Source: Diogma glabrata
Taxonomy: Eukaryota > Arthropoda > Insecta > Diptera > Cylindrotomidae
Direction: 5' to 3'
Length of the DNA stretch: 64,000 bases
Assembly (NCBI GenBank): GCA_963693315.1
Contig: OY856186.1
Coordinates: 372,584,850 to 372,648,849 of the forward strand
In this document: in pieces, positions 24,613 through 36,800 of the stretch
Layout: each line of letters begins with the position of its first letter
Numbering within the stretch: the first letter of the stretch is position 1
Translations under genes and position numbers: made by a program
Notes under the pieces: generated by a model
What the model saw: only the letters and a program-made list of their open reading frames with translations
Databases searched by the model: none
Told to the model about the DNA's origin: nothing

Positions 24613-24729
24613 ATCAGCTACTTGATTCTTGACCAGCGGTGGGAATACTGCCCATCCCAATATTATTCCTAATAGAAATATCACTAGCCCAATTATTCCA
24701 ACAATTTGCGGCCAACTACACTTACACAT
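24613..24729 (-). CDS. First coding exon of a CD36 / scavenger receptor class B / SNMP-like gene
   Basis: The minus-strand ATG at 24729 opens 39 codons ending exactly before GTGAGTGAA, a strong splice donor (24612-24607), in phase 0. The peptide starts MCKCSWPQ, followed by one strongly hydrophobic segment of about 22 residues (roughly 9-31) and then GWAVFPPLVKNQVAD. A short cytoplasmic N-terminus with Cys, one membrane span and a (V/A)FPPLVxxQV-type motif is the N-terminus of CD36-family lipid/pheromone receptors (scavenger receptor B, SNMP, NinaD/Emp-like). The protein would be anchored by two membrane spans with a large extracellular lipid-binding loop. The following exons should lie at lower coordinates or beyond the window, and none could be identified here. 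The intron is therefore long and TE-filled. Subfamily cannot be told from one exon. Confidence 0.78.
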
Positions 24730-25620
24730 TTTTTTAAACCCTAATTTCAATTATTAAATTAAATTAAAGTTTATACTGGTCAAGAGTTGATCGAAAAATG
24801 ATCAAAAATAATTTGAATTTAATTTTTTTTTATTAATTTGAATAAAAAAAAATCGAGAATCAAAATTCCCATTAAAGAAAAAATAAAAGTGATTTGGATT
24901 TTATCAAAAGATATTGATTGAAGTTGTAAGAATGCGTGTTGCATTCTTATCAGTATTGATATAAATAATATTGCATAAAGGTTGCATTCGCAACATTCTT
25001 ATAGAATTTTTGTTCCATGCATTTTGTCATTCTTTTTTGTTTTGCTCTATTGGATGCTCATTTTTATCAAATGTTTTTTTTTAATTTCACAACCGGTCTG
25101 CGATCTGCGTAGAAATTGTGGAGGGAAAAGATGAAATTAAGAAATTGAAACACAATGATAGTCAGTCGGCACTGCAATTTTGTAAAAAAATTGATATGTA
25201 AATCCCATGTAGGTCAATTCTCGAATGTTGTAAAGTAGTGCTAGAGAAAAGATATGTGAACCGGGATTTCAAATTTTACACATAAATTAAATTGTTTCTT
25301 TATTAATAAAGTGATTCTTGTTCTTGTGTTATCAAGGATATCTAAACCGATTAAGTCAAATTGTTGACGAGAAATTTCAATTACAACATCTGTTTTATTA
25401 AAAAAGAAAAGAAAAATATATATATATCATATTAGTTGAATAACTCGATTGCGACCTATATTAAGTCTTAACAGTATGATAGAAAAATATTTTTGTCTAC
25501 TTCAAGCTACGAAAATGCCATTTTAATATAGAGTAAAATCTATGTGAAACTGAAACTTTTTCTAACTAGCGATTCAAATTTTTTTATCACTAGTGAGTGA
25601 AAATAAATTAGTTTCGGCGG
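24730..25620. other. Upstream region of the CD36-like exon
   Basis: AT-rich sequence that should contain the 5' UTR and promoter, or an upstream intron, of the minus-strand CD36-like gene. GTTGCATTC and its complement GAATG(C)AAC recur near 24915-25010, giving partial hairpins around AGAATGCGTGTTGCATTCTT. No TATA box at a convincing distance was identified. Confidence 0.4.
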
Positions 25621-25996
25621 TCGCCTACAGGTGGTGGCTAAAACCAAATACTTAAAAATAATAATTTTAAAAGTTATCTATAAAATATCACATATCACTA
25701 CAATTAGGCAATTTTCATGTATTTATGAAGTATTAACGCGTATATATTAGACATAATATATAATAAGTTACTGTTATTTACCCCATAAAAAACAACAAAA
25801 TCATAAATTGTAATACAAAGTTATATAACTATTTCCAACAATTTGCATGTATTTTTAAATGGTATATAAGAAAATGTTATATATTATGCAAAATATGCTC
25901 ATCAATACTTCATTAAACTGTCTAATTGTAACAAAATGTGTAATGTTATAAATATTTTTTAAAATATTATTTTAAATATTTGGTTTTAACCACCAC
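25621..25996. mobile_element. Palindromic MITE (CCTACAGGTGGTGG type), right tip replaced by a LINE
   Basis: Starts CGCCTACAGGTGGTGGCTAA and runs to the inverted copy TTGGTTTTAACCACCAC at 25980-25996, with imperfect symmetry through ACTACAATTAG / CTAATTGTAAC. The expected outer CTGTAGGCGA is missing because a LINE 3' end begins at 25997. A matching CCTGTAGGCGAACAC end occurs at 26665. The same left end recurs at 26966. Confidence 0.65.
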
Positions 25997-26125
25997 TTTT
26001 TTTTTTTTTTTAATAAAATGTGTTGTGTAGTAGGAATTACAATATGTGTCACAATACCACATAAAAACCTTTTAAGACCAAGGTCCCACAACAACATACG
26101 TTCAAAGGTGTTGATGGACGTAAAT
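25997..26125 (-). mobile_element. LINE 3' end (same family as 23640-24306)
   Basis: A T-run at 25997-26011, then AATGTGTTGTGTAGTAGGAA and ATTACAATATGTGTCACAA, matches the terminal ~120 bp of the CR1/Jockey-type LINE at 23.64 kb, including the GTCCCACAACAACAT segment. Homology fades after about 26125. Confidence 0.75.
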
Positions 26126-26249
26126 CTTTCTTTATTTTTTTTATATTTTGTGTTAAAGAATGGATAACTAAACAAAAAATCCTATCACCGACAAAATATG
26201 ACATAGGCCAATATTTTATGATAAAATAGAGAAAATAAAAGTAAATTAA

Positions 26250-26599
26250 AAAGTAAATAGCAAATTTTTACAAAAATTTGCTGAAACAAAACAAAAATGT
26301 AGTTGCCAATAATCCAGCCAGTTGCATATTCCTTGATCCTGTGACGTACCGTCTTTCTTAAAGATTAAAGCCCACACATAGTTATATGAAGGCTCGTTTC
26401 TTCAAGGAAGCAATAGCGTCTCATCATCAAGGATTATTTCACAGCTAAGATTGAGGGTGCTACCGTTGACTGAATACAGTTCATCCGCCACCACCCCTAA
26501 GATGTCACCTTGGCTAATGATATCTATTGCCAGTGGTATGTGATATCTCACGTTAACTTGTATGTCAATAGCAGGGGCTGGAGTACGCGGGGTTGTCAC
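26250..26599 (-). pseudogene. Unidentified coding-like fragment with one TGA
   Basis: The minus-strand frame from 26599 gives about 65 residues, including APAIDIQVNVRYHIPLAID, SQGDILGVVADELYSV and LSCEIILDDETLLLP, then a TGA at about 26402. The same frame continues for roughly 45 more residues (PSYNYVWALIFKKDGTSQD, GICNWLDYWQLH) to a TAA near 26250. Base composition is clearly richer in G+C than the surroundings, and the amino-acid mix looks protein-like. It lies directly upstream (in LINE orientation) of a LINE 3' end, between two MITE ends. It could be LINE-associated sequence, a captured gene fragment or an old viral insertion. I do not recognise the family. Confidence 0.35.
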
Positions 26600-26664
26600 A
26601 CCCGTAGATCAAAAATAAAAAAAATTTGCAAAACAATAAAAACTGATCCCTCCATGCGGAAGAA

Positions 26665-26974
26665 CCTGTAGGCGAACACCGGAACACAATTTAAAACTTA
26701 TTGCACACTAATAGAAATTGATTACATAATTTCTATTAGCTGGCAATATTTTATAAAATTCCTATTTCAACATTTAAAATTTGTTCGTTACCTTGTCAAG
26801 TGACGTTATTTATATGATTGATTATACAAATAACGTCACTTGACAAGGAAACGAACAAATTTTAAATGCTCAAATAGGAATTTTATAAAATATTGCCAGC
26901 TAATAGAAATTATGTAGTCAATTTTTATTAGTGGGCAATAAGTCTTAAATTGTGTTCTAGTGTTAGCCTACAGG
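26665..26974. repeat. 310-bp hairpin element, arms 147 bp
   Basis: Arms 26665-26811 and 26828-26974 are nearly perfect inverted copies separated by 16 bases. They start CCTGTAGGCGAACAC and end (inverted) GTGTTAGCCTACAGG, and contain AATAACGTCACTTGACAAGG at the centre. The tips are the same CCTACAGG sequence that ends the neighbouring MITEs, so the three lie head to tail. Confidence 0.85.
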
Positions 26975-27259
26975 TGGTGGTTAAACCCAATTATTTAAAA
27001 TAATATTTTAAAAAATATTTATAACAATACACATTTCATTACAATTAGACAATTTGATGTTAAGTTATTTATATATATTTATAGATTTCAAAAAGTAAGT
27101 TTCATTTAAATAACTATTAAAATTAAATCAAATTAATTTTAGTATAAACGGTGCATTCAAAACAAAACTGAAAAGATAGTTTTTAAAGCTATGTGTTTGC
27201 AAAATTAAATTTATATTTTCGAACAATTTGCTATTGTCTTCCATCTGTAGGCGAACACT
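26961..27259. mobile_element. CCTACAGGTGGTGG MITE, second copy
   Basis: Left end TGTTAGCCTACAGGTGGTGG with TTAAA and TTACAATTAGACAATTT matches 25621-25740. Right end CTGTAGGCGAACACT at 27245-27259 is the inverted tip. The interior is AT-rich and non-coding. Confidence 0.55.
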
Positions 27260-27778
27260 GGCATACAATAAAAACAATCTTTTACACCGTTAAAAATTAT
27301 ACATAAATACAATATTGCTATTTCGGTTTGAACTGTCAAAATAAAAAATGAATTTATTATTAGATAATAATTTAAGAACTGAGGATGACGTAAGTCGAAA
27401 TCGATATTCAATAAAATAAAAAAATCAAATTCAAATTGTTACTATAAGTTAGTTTATATTATCATTGATAAAATTTAAATAAACATATTAAAAAGTATAT
27501 TTTTAAATATTGCATTTTAATTCAAAAGTGACAAAAGCACACAAACAGTGAATAATATGGAAAACCATAATAACACATATACTTTGTTTATGTTTATTTT
27601 CCTCTTCGATATACAAACTAGGGATATACAAACTCTATTCAATCACAAAAATCCTTTTAAAACAAAAAAAAAAAATATATAATGTAAAATTTTCTTTACT
27701 CTCAAAGCTTATTGACAAGTTTGCATAGAAAACAAAAGTTACCAATTTCTTCCATCATTCCACACCACCTTTTCTTTA
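27260..27778. other. AT-rich stretch, nothing recognised
   Basis: No gene-like frame or paired termini were seen before the HINE-like copy at 27779. Confidence 0.5.
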
Positions 27779-29369
<1,591 letters not shown>

Positions 29370-30945
29370 TTTAAAGTGGGAGACATTTTCAAATCGATTT
29401 ATCTATAATGCTCCGCCTGCAAGGAATCAAACTCATTAGTAATGCTTGACTGTATTGTTTATAGTCATTAGATGTGACTGTTTATAGTTACATCCTGGTA
29501 CCCATAGCTGATATAATGCTTGTTACAACCGGAAGCTATGCTTGCCACATTTTCAGAAAGTTAAATATTGGATGCTTACATCATTTCAAATTTAACCAAA
29601 CACAAAAAAAACGAATTTTTCAAAGGTTTTGTGGAGCACACACAAAAACAAAAAATTAACAAAAACAAAAGAGCACAAGAAGAAATGTTAGTTCCAGATG
29701 TTATTAAATGTATGCAGCTACGCAATGGATATGTTACCATCATCTGGTTTTAAAATTACAATTCAGTTGACTTGATTTTGAATAAACTTTTAAATTAAGT
29801 TTTTTGTGAGCGATTAAACTAAAGCAATTTGCTGGAGGTAGCATTGCAAATGAAAAAGTCATTTGATGCCGGTGATTGTTATTTATTATAATTAATCACC
29901 TGTGATGGGTCTGACGGTCAGCTGTTACAGTAGTGTGGTGTGTTTGTAGGAATTTACATTGTTGCGTTTAACACTTGGCGGCTGGGGTATCACAGGTCAG
30001 CTAATCAGCTTAAGTAGTTGTCTTCAACTAAAGCAACAATCAGCTATAAGTTTATTGGGGGTAAGACAGTCACCTGAGGTAATAAATATACAAAGATTAA
30101 ATATAAATAAATGTGTGAATACCAGATCAAACTGCTTGACCTTTTTTTTTAATTTATATTGACACAAAAAATGAACATTCAAATGATTTGTTGAAATATG
30201 TTCACATTTTTTTAGGAAGTTGCATCTTTTTCACCAAAAAAAACTCGCCACTTATATTATATTATGGATATAGGTCGTCGTTCCACGTGAACGGGAACAA
30301 ACAAAAATTTTCTTTTCTTCAAATTTTGGGAATTGATTGCTCCATCAGAAAACAATTTTTGAATTATTTGAAATTTTTTGGCTAATCCTTTTGCTGTCAG
30401 TGCCAGTCAGAAATTTGAAATTTTTTCTAGAACGGCCAACGTCTTCATTTTGAAAGCAATTTAGTGCGTATAAAGTATTTTAAAAAATTTCATTTAGCTA
30501 TGTAGCATTTTTCTTGTAGAATACGATAATAGTAGTTTATATAACAAGTACGCAAAATACGGTTTTAGCGGACAAATCGTAATGTTTCCGGACGAGGCGC
30601 TAGTCGAGTCTGTAATATGAAGATGAGTCTGCTAAAGCCATTTGCGTACGTGTTGCATACAACATTTTTTTGTATTAGCTCTTAGGATTTTTTTCTCTAA
30701 TTTATTGCTTAATTTGTATTCTTGCGTACCTAAAAATTTGATTTTTGAACAAAACTTATCAAAGCAATTGTGATTATATTTTCAAAATAATTATAATATA
30801 AAATGAAAATAAATTTTGAATCCGCTAGTGTTGTCATAACGACTTTAAGTACTAGGCCGCTAAAATACAATTTTGCGGACTCTAAACAGTTCTAAAAGTA
30901 ATCATTTTTCGGAGCTAATACTAAAAAAATATTTAAACAATTTAA
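29370..30945. other. Mostly unassigned stretch with one short inverted-repeat element
   Basis: No convincing gene was found, and the 60-67-codon frames near 29474-30162 show no motif. At 30548-30649, GTACGCAAAATACGGTTTTA and inverted TAAAGCCATTTGCGTAC bound a ~100-bp hairpin-like element. Confidence 0.5.
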
Positions 30946-31494
30946 AAGGGTAGTTCTCCTTTTTTTGGGATTTTAAGGTTTAAATTCAGAATTTCGAAAT
31001 GTACGAAACGTTTTTTAACATTTATTTTAACATATGCACTTGTAAATTTGCCAATTTTTGCCGCGTTATGGAAGCAGTATCAATGTGAGCGCTAGAGGGT
31101 GCTGACGGGTAAAAACCACACCCAAAACCAGCTTTCACGTTACATCTATTGCTTTAAAACGGCTAACGCTTAAATTAAAGTTCAAAGAACGTATTGTAAA
31201 ATAATTACGGTCACTTAATCCAAATCCGTTATGAAATTATTAAAATTCAAAATGTCGGCTCCAATATGGAGGCCAACATCTTTTAAATTGATGATTTTTG
31301 CAAATCGAAAAATATATTCGTGTACGTAAAATTTTAGGACACAATTATTTAGTGCAAAATTTTCCTTACAAGTTCAGCGACCTCTAGCGCTCACATTGAT
31401 GCTACTTCCATCACGCGATAAGAATTATTTGAAAAGGAATAACTTAAACTAAATTTTAAACTTTAAAACCCCTAAATAAGGGGGAAAACTACCC
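30946..31494. mobile_element. TTAA-flanked MITE (piggyBac-like?)
   Basis: The terminal repeats AAGGGTAGTTCTCC and GGGAAAACTACCC are bounded by TTAA (30942-30945 and 31495-31498). A second inverted pair inside, GAAGCAGTATCAATGTGAGC (31071) and GCTCACATTGATGCTACTTC (31388), extends the symmetry. The length is about 549 bp with no coding. An exact TTAA target suggests a piggyBac-type transposase in trans. The superfamily is inferred from the target only. Confidence 0.65.
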
Positions 31495-31499
31495 TTAAA

Positions 31500-31800
31500 T
31501 TACTTATGTCTGAAAGACCAAATATTGAATTTTCGAGCCAAAAGCGAAATTCTTACCCCCACTTTTTGGCATTTCTCGTCGTTTGAGGACCTACTGATTC
31601 TAAAAAAGCAACAAAAAAATGTATGTCTGTCTGCCGGCCGGCCGTCCGTCTGCCATTGCCTACGAAATCTAGAAAACCGCTCGAGGGATTTCAAAAGTCC
31701 GGTCCGAAAGGACGATGTGTGTGATAACTGTACCGGCAGTGTGAAAAAAATTGTCAAGTGTGTCAAAGTGAAATTTATTTGACGTTGCTATAAGATTAAT
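31500..31800 (+). repeat. Repeat family X, copy 2, upstream of a transposase relic
   Basis: Matches 16110-16420 (GAAATTCTTACCCCCACTTT, TATGTCTGTCTGCCGGCCGG, GAAAGGACGATGTG). It ends a few bases before the transposase ATG at 31806, so it is plausibly the 5' end and promoter region of that transposon. Confidence 0.6.
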
Positions 31801-31805
31801 TTGCA

Positions 31806-32538
31806 ATGGCTACGTTTTCAAATCAAAAATATGCCGATATTCACTTTATTAACGGATACTGTGACGGAAATGCAAGAGCGTCTGTACGGGAATATCAGCG
31901 GAGGTTTCCTGATCGAAGAATACCCAATAAGAAAGTGTTCAGCAATGTGCATCGTCATTTGACAAAAAAAGATTATTTTCTTAAAGCTACTTCAGAACGT
32001 CCCGTACAGCAAGAACTTGCCGAAGAGGAAGCTATTCTTAATATGATTGAAAATAGTCCCTCTACTAGCGTCCGAAGAATATCTAATCGTGTTCATGTTG
32101 GTCGAATAAAATTGTGGAGAACATTATACAATTTTGGTTTTTAGCCATCCCACATACAATCTGTTCAACATTTACAACCAGCAGACTATGCAGCGCGTAT
32201 TGTCTTTTGTCGTTGGTTGATTGCACACCAACAATTTTGTCGACAAAATTATATTTACGGATGAAACCACGTTTACTAGAGATGAAATTACGAATGCCAG
32301 AAACTCACATTAATGGGCACTTAAAAACCCTTTTGAAACCAGAGAAACCCATTTTCAACACCGTTTTTCGTTGAATATTTGGTGTGGTGTTTTTAATAAT
32401 CTTCTTATTGTGCCATTTATTTTTCAAGAACGTTTAACATCTGAGGTTTATCTGATTTTTTTACAAAACGAGTTGCCAGTTGCTCCTCCATTAATAGGAG
32501 ATTCCACTTCAGAATAGAGTTGAAATGTGGTTCCAGCT
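31806..32538 (+). pseudogene. DUF4817-type Tc1/mariner-related transposase, broken and 3' truncated
   Basis: An intact N-terminal frame (31806-32144) reads MATFSNQKYADIHF, NGYCDGNARASVREYQRRFP, then SVRRISNRVHVGRIKLWRTL. This is the helix-turn-helix arrangement of the DUF4817 family found with DDE transposases in insects. After frameshifts, FTDETTFTRDEITNARN, HFQHRFSLNIWCGVFNN and LTSEVYLIFLQNELP continue to about 32520 and include the first catalytic Asp (IIFTDE). The gene stops at RVEMWFQ (about 32535), just before the next expected catalytic Asp, where a HINE-like element begins. It cannot be functional. Confidence 0.8.
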
Positions 32539-33533
32539 AGATCAAAAAACCTTTTTTACAAATGTGTGTTTTATGAATGACTTGGACAAGTTCGTAGATT
32601 AGCAAAATCTAACATATGGTTAAGAAACTAGAGGCTTTATACTAGAAAATGGCTGTTTTTTTAAATCCGTTATAACGGCCGTTTGGATATTAATCTTTTT
32701 AAAAAGTTCATAAATTTAGAATTTTTGAAATCTTTTTTATCAATTGCTTTCAAAAAATAGACCTCTGCAGTTGAAGATTTTTGAGTGAGTGGCTCCGACA
32801 AAAAAGTTTGTAAAATACAAAATGCGTTTGAATCAACCGGCACTCTCACGATCGCATTTGTGGAGCCAGATTAAAAAACTTTGTTTAAAAATGTGTCTTT
32901 TATAAATATCTTGGACAAGCTCGTACATCAGCAAAATCTAACACATGGTTAAGAAACTAGAGGCTTTATATTAGAAAAAAAATTGGTTTTTTAAATCCGT
33001 TATAACGGCCGTTTGGATACTAATAGTTCTAAAAACTTCATAAATTTAGAATCTGTGGAAACATTTCAATCCGTTTCTTATAAATATAAACCTCTGCAGT
33101 TAAAAGTTTTTGACTTGTCGGCTTCAACAAAAAAGTTTGCAACAATTGCAAAAACCTTAACAACAACAATTTGCAAAAAGCTTATAACAGTCAATGAAAA
33201 AAAAATAAATTGATTTGAATAGAAGAAATTAATTTTTTTTTTCTTAGAAATAAACTATTTTGATATTTTGCTGTAATTGCACGACATATGATATAGAGTA
33301 GGTTGTCCGTGTGTTTTTCATACAGTGTCATAAATTGTGACACACGTGTTCTGTGCTAGATTTGATATTTGCGGCAAAATTGAATAGATGTAGTTTTGCT
33401 TATATGTAGCTAATTTTGTTCTATATCTGTTTGTAATTCGTTTGTTTTGTTTAAACTAATCTGATACATCAGATTCTACTTGTACACAAATCTACCAATT
33501 TCTAACGTACATCTTGCCGCTTATACTTTTTAT
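32539..33533 (+). mobile_element. HINE/DINE-like element, copy 4, 5' truncated
   Basis: Starts within a tandem unit (AGATCAAAAAACCTTTTTTA), continues with CTTGGACAAGTTCGTA, GTTATAACGGCCGTTTGGAT and a second unit from CCGGCACTCTCACGATCGC at about 32837. It ends with a degraded TCTACCAATTTCTAACG and TTGCCGC end. It joins the transposase relic directly and lacks the 5' hairpin and TA tract. Confidence 0.65.
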
Positions 33534-33639
33534 TTTCGTAATGCAACAATATTTCGTAAAATATGATATCATTCAAGATTGTATTAAGATATTTATCTAT
33601 ACGATCGCAAATGGATCTATGTAGTTTAGAATTATAACT

Positions 33640-33800
33640 CACTAGAAATTAATGTATTTAATTGAGTAGAATGAAAAATTGCTTTGAAAAGCGAAAGATC
33701 CGTAAACAAAAATTTTATCTCAATTCCGGTCGGTTCGGGAATCGAACCGGCGTCCTTCTGATTAGAGTTTATTGTTAACCACTACGACCAGCGACGAGAT
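33640..33800 (-). mobile_element. tRNA-derived SINE, minus-strand copy
   Basis: The minus strand shows an A-box-like TGGTCGTAGTGG (33790-33779) and a B-box GGTTCGATTCCCG (33748-33736) at normal RNA polymerase III spacing. A non-tRNA body then contains ATCTTTCGCTTTTCAAAGCA and TCATTCTACTCAATT (to about 33650). No seven-base acceptor stem closes, so this is a SINE head rather than a working tRNA. Confidence 0.65.
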
Positions 33801-33964
33801 AAAAATTTGTTTTTGTACGATCGACTTAACATCACAATTATTTTAATTCATTTTTAGTGTCAATTTTTTGTCTTATTTTTTTTAATTCTACAAACACGTT
33901 TTACTGTTCTTCATACCTCAACCAAGTTGACATTGAATGAAGAACATTATGGGACTACGAATAT

Positions 33965-34080
33965 GGGAGACAATTTCCATCTAGTGGAATTGAAATAAAA
34001 CTTTTGTTACGAATCTTTCGTTTTTCAAAGCAATTTTTCATTCTATTCAATTGAATACATTGATTTCTTGTGTCTTGAAT
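33965..34080 (+). mobile_element. SINE body, plus-strand partial copy
   Basis: AATCTTTCGTTTTTCAAAGC, CAATTTTTCATTCTATTCAA and ATACATTGATTTCTTGTG match the body of the neighbouring minus-strand SINE in opposite orientation. The tRNA-like head is absent. Confidence 0.6.
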
Positions 34081-36800
34081 TCTATGTTATCATTGTTATA
34101 TAAATTTAAAATTATCTACAATTGTAGGAATAAATATTTTTTCTTTATAGCTTTAACAACTTCAACTTTTTATAGCACAACTTCAACTTAAGTTCCAATT
34201 AAATGTAGAATGCAGTCATAGTTTATCTCAAACACGAAAAGCGAGTGGAAGTTTCATGATTTCAAAAGTAGCTAGTTGCAGATCAGTTGTAGTGTGCTTT
34301 GTGTTAAATGCTGTTAAATGTTTAAAAAATAAACGATCATATAAGAATCGTAGCAACAATATAATAATACTGATAATACTGATAAAATTTGTAAATGCAT
34401 TTTAGTACTCATTAATTATTATTTAAAACTACAGTAAAACATTGATTAGAGAAAAGATTAATTTTTATTATTCAAAAATAAAAAAGCTTACAATAGCAGT
34501 ACACTGAGAACTGTTTTTGTTTTTTATCTTATTCTTATGATAAACATTTTCGATTAAATTAATAATTTATAGTTCAGTATCTATATCGTTGATGTAATAG
34601 TCTGGGGCTAGGATTTACAATCAAACTTGTGAATATATAAATCGAAAGCGATTGGCTCATGGAAATTAAAAAATCTGATGTTGTCTGAATGTAAGATAAT
34701 ATTCAAAACTAAACAAAATTTTTAAACAAACAACGTAAGTGAAATAAGTTATTCTGATAAGAACTTTTACAGCTTTTAATCTAATTTATCCATTTCTAGA
34801 CATATAATACTTTAACACTATAATGAATTACAAAGCACTCAACGGACTTAATTTACAATTTAAATCGAGCCACGTTAACGAGATATTAACTTATAATATA
34901 ATTGCAATCTATCGAAATTTTGATTCGTAAAAAAAATTGTTTGATAAGGAACAAGAGCTCACTGACCTGTATTCTATAGCCCACCCTTTTTAGAAACGTT
35001 TTTCTAGAACAAGTTTTTCTTCAATCGTGAGACAGCGTGCCTGACAGAGTTGTAATCCGACAAGCTACAGCCATGTGTGTTCGAAGTAATATCCCCAGTT
35101 AACACGCATTTATCCCTCAATAATCAAATATGCACGCAAAAGGTGGGACTCAAATTAAATAAGCAAAACAAAGAGCCAGGGCATCACACCAACACTACTA
35201 CTTTTACAATTACTTCATTTAAACGTTTAAATAAATGATTCACACACCCCATGCATGTTCCAGATACAACGCCCCCCATACAAAGAAAAAAAACTTATTC
35301 AATTAGTCATCTTGAAAGAATCATTATACATATCCAGATGATACAATAAGTATTAAATGTTGCGCCTAATTACCAGGAGATTGTTCACTCAATTTTAACT
35401 CAATTTTTTGGGAAAAATAAAATTAATTATTTGTATGACATGAAATTTTATTATTATTATAGAGAATTATGGCATTATAAGTTTTTCAAAAAAATAATGT
35501 CAAGTGTGTCAAAAGAATGATTTTCATTTCTTTTTTTAGAAAATAATAAAACTAGTTATTTGGATGAAATAAAATGTAATGAAGATTGTTATGCCCGCTA
35601 TTTGGTCACCCACTTTACATTTAATGAACATTCAGCATGGCTGATAATAATATTAAAACAAATCGAATTAAACTGATCCACTTAATATATATAAGCGGAT
35701 GTGTATACGAAATCAAAAAAATTAAATAAAAATGAGGAAAAAGAGAGAAAGAACGATGGGATGGCGGGGAACGGAATGTAAAACAAATGTGTAACTAAAA
35801 AAGTTTATTTTTTGGTCATTACGTCTCTGCTATTTGATGGATACTAATCATAGCAAGAAAATATAAATTTGTAAAAAAAAAATTCATTCTTACAATCATA
35901 TATATATATTTTGATTAATTAAAAATTTAAGTTGAATTGTGTTAAATTAAAATTTAATTAAAGTTAAAAACAATAAAAAAAAAAATTATACAAAGATTGT
36001 TCTTATGCAAAGCAGTATTTGTTTTTTTGTTCTCTGTGTGTGAACGATATCAAAAGGGCGAGGTCATCGGAGGAATACTGGACTTCTATCCTTGTAAGTA
36101 TATAATAATTTTAAATTGTAAATGGTAAGCGTGCGTGTCGACATTTTGGTAGCATACAATGTTCGTCATTTCTAAACGTATATCCGATATTGGGCATAGT
36201 ACGGATGATGACACTAAGATAGATGTCCGATGGACGCGGAAGCTAGTAAATAGTGCTAAATTTTGATAGAAAAATAGTTTATAGTAATAATTTGGTTTCG
36301 GTGGTATTATGAGTTGGTGGAACGTAAATGATGTATGGTGAAATGGTGTATAGATAGATTGTGCAGAGAAAAACAAATATCATATGAGAGCTAATAGTGC
36401 AGAAGGCTGAATTCATCCAATCACACGATTTTTTTTTGTCTTTAACGAATGACGTTGATAACATGTGGTCGGTTTTCTTTTGTTCGTAAGAAGGAATTTT
36501 TTTTTTGTTATAATGACTAGCGATGGCAGATTTTCACCACATGGAGTTTTTTCAGTATATTTTTTTTTAGGTTAACTTTTTGGTTCTAGTTCATTAAATG
36601 CTGGTTTATTTTATTATTGTTTACATGAAATGCACAGCTGCGCCTCGTATTCCAAACCGGGGAGTCTCAGGGTCGGGTTAATTTTTTTGTAGTGTAATTA
36701 CTTTATCAATTTATATAATTTGCCAGCAGCAGCTAGATCAACGAAGGAGCTCTGGAAAGAGCCCCTTCGTAGAAGAACACATGTAACAAGATGATATTAT
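34081..36800. other. Long unassigned stretch with isolated repeat pieces
   Basis: No credible gene was found. A piece of the 16.4/36.8-kb repeat family lies at about 35400-35530 (AAATTAATTATTTGTATGAC, ATGTCAAGTGTGTCAAA). A 12-bp-stem hairpin CGAAGGAGCTCT/AGAGCCCCTTCG lies at about 36738-36766, followed by (ATT)n. A possible 37-nt exon is noted in the findings. The 96-codon minus frame at 36086-36376 has no motif. Confidence 0.45.

Noticed and set aside
33724..33800. A tRNA gene on the minus strand
   Set aside because: A and B boxes are present, but no acceptor stem closes and the body continues into SINE sequence.
36086..36376. 96-codon minus-strand frame
   Set aside because: No recognised motif or splice context, and the sequence is low in complexity.
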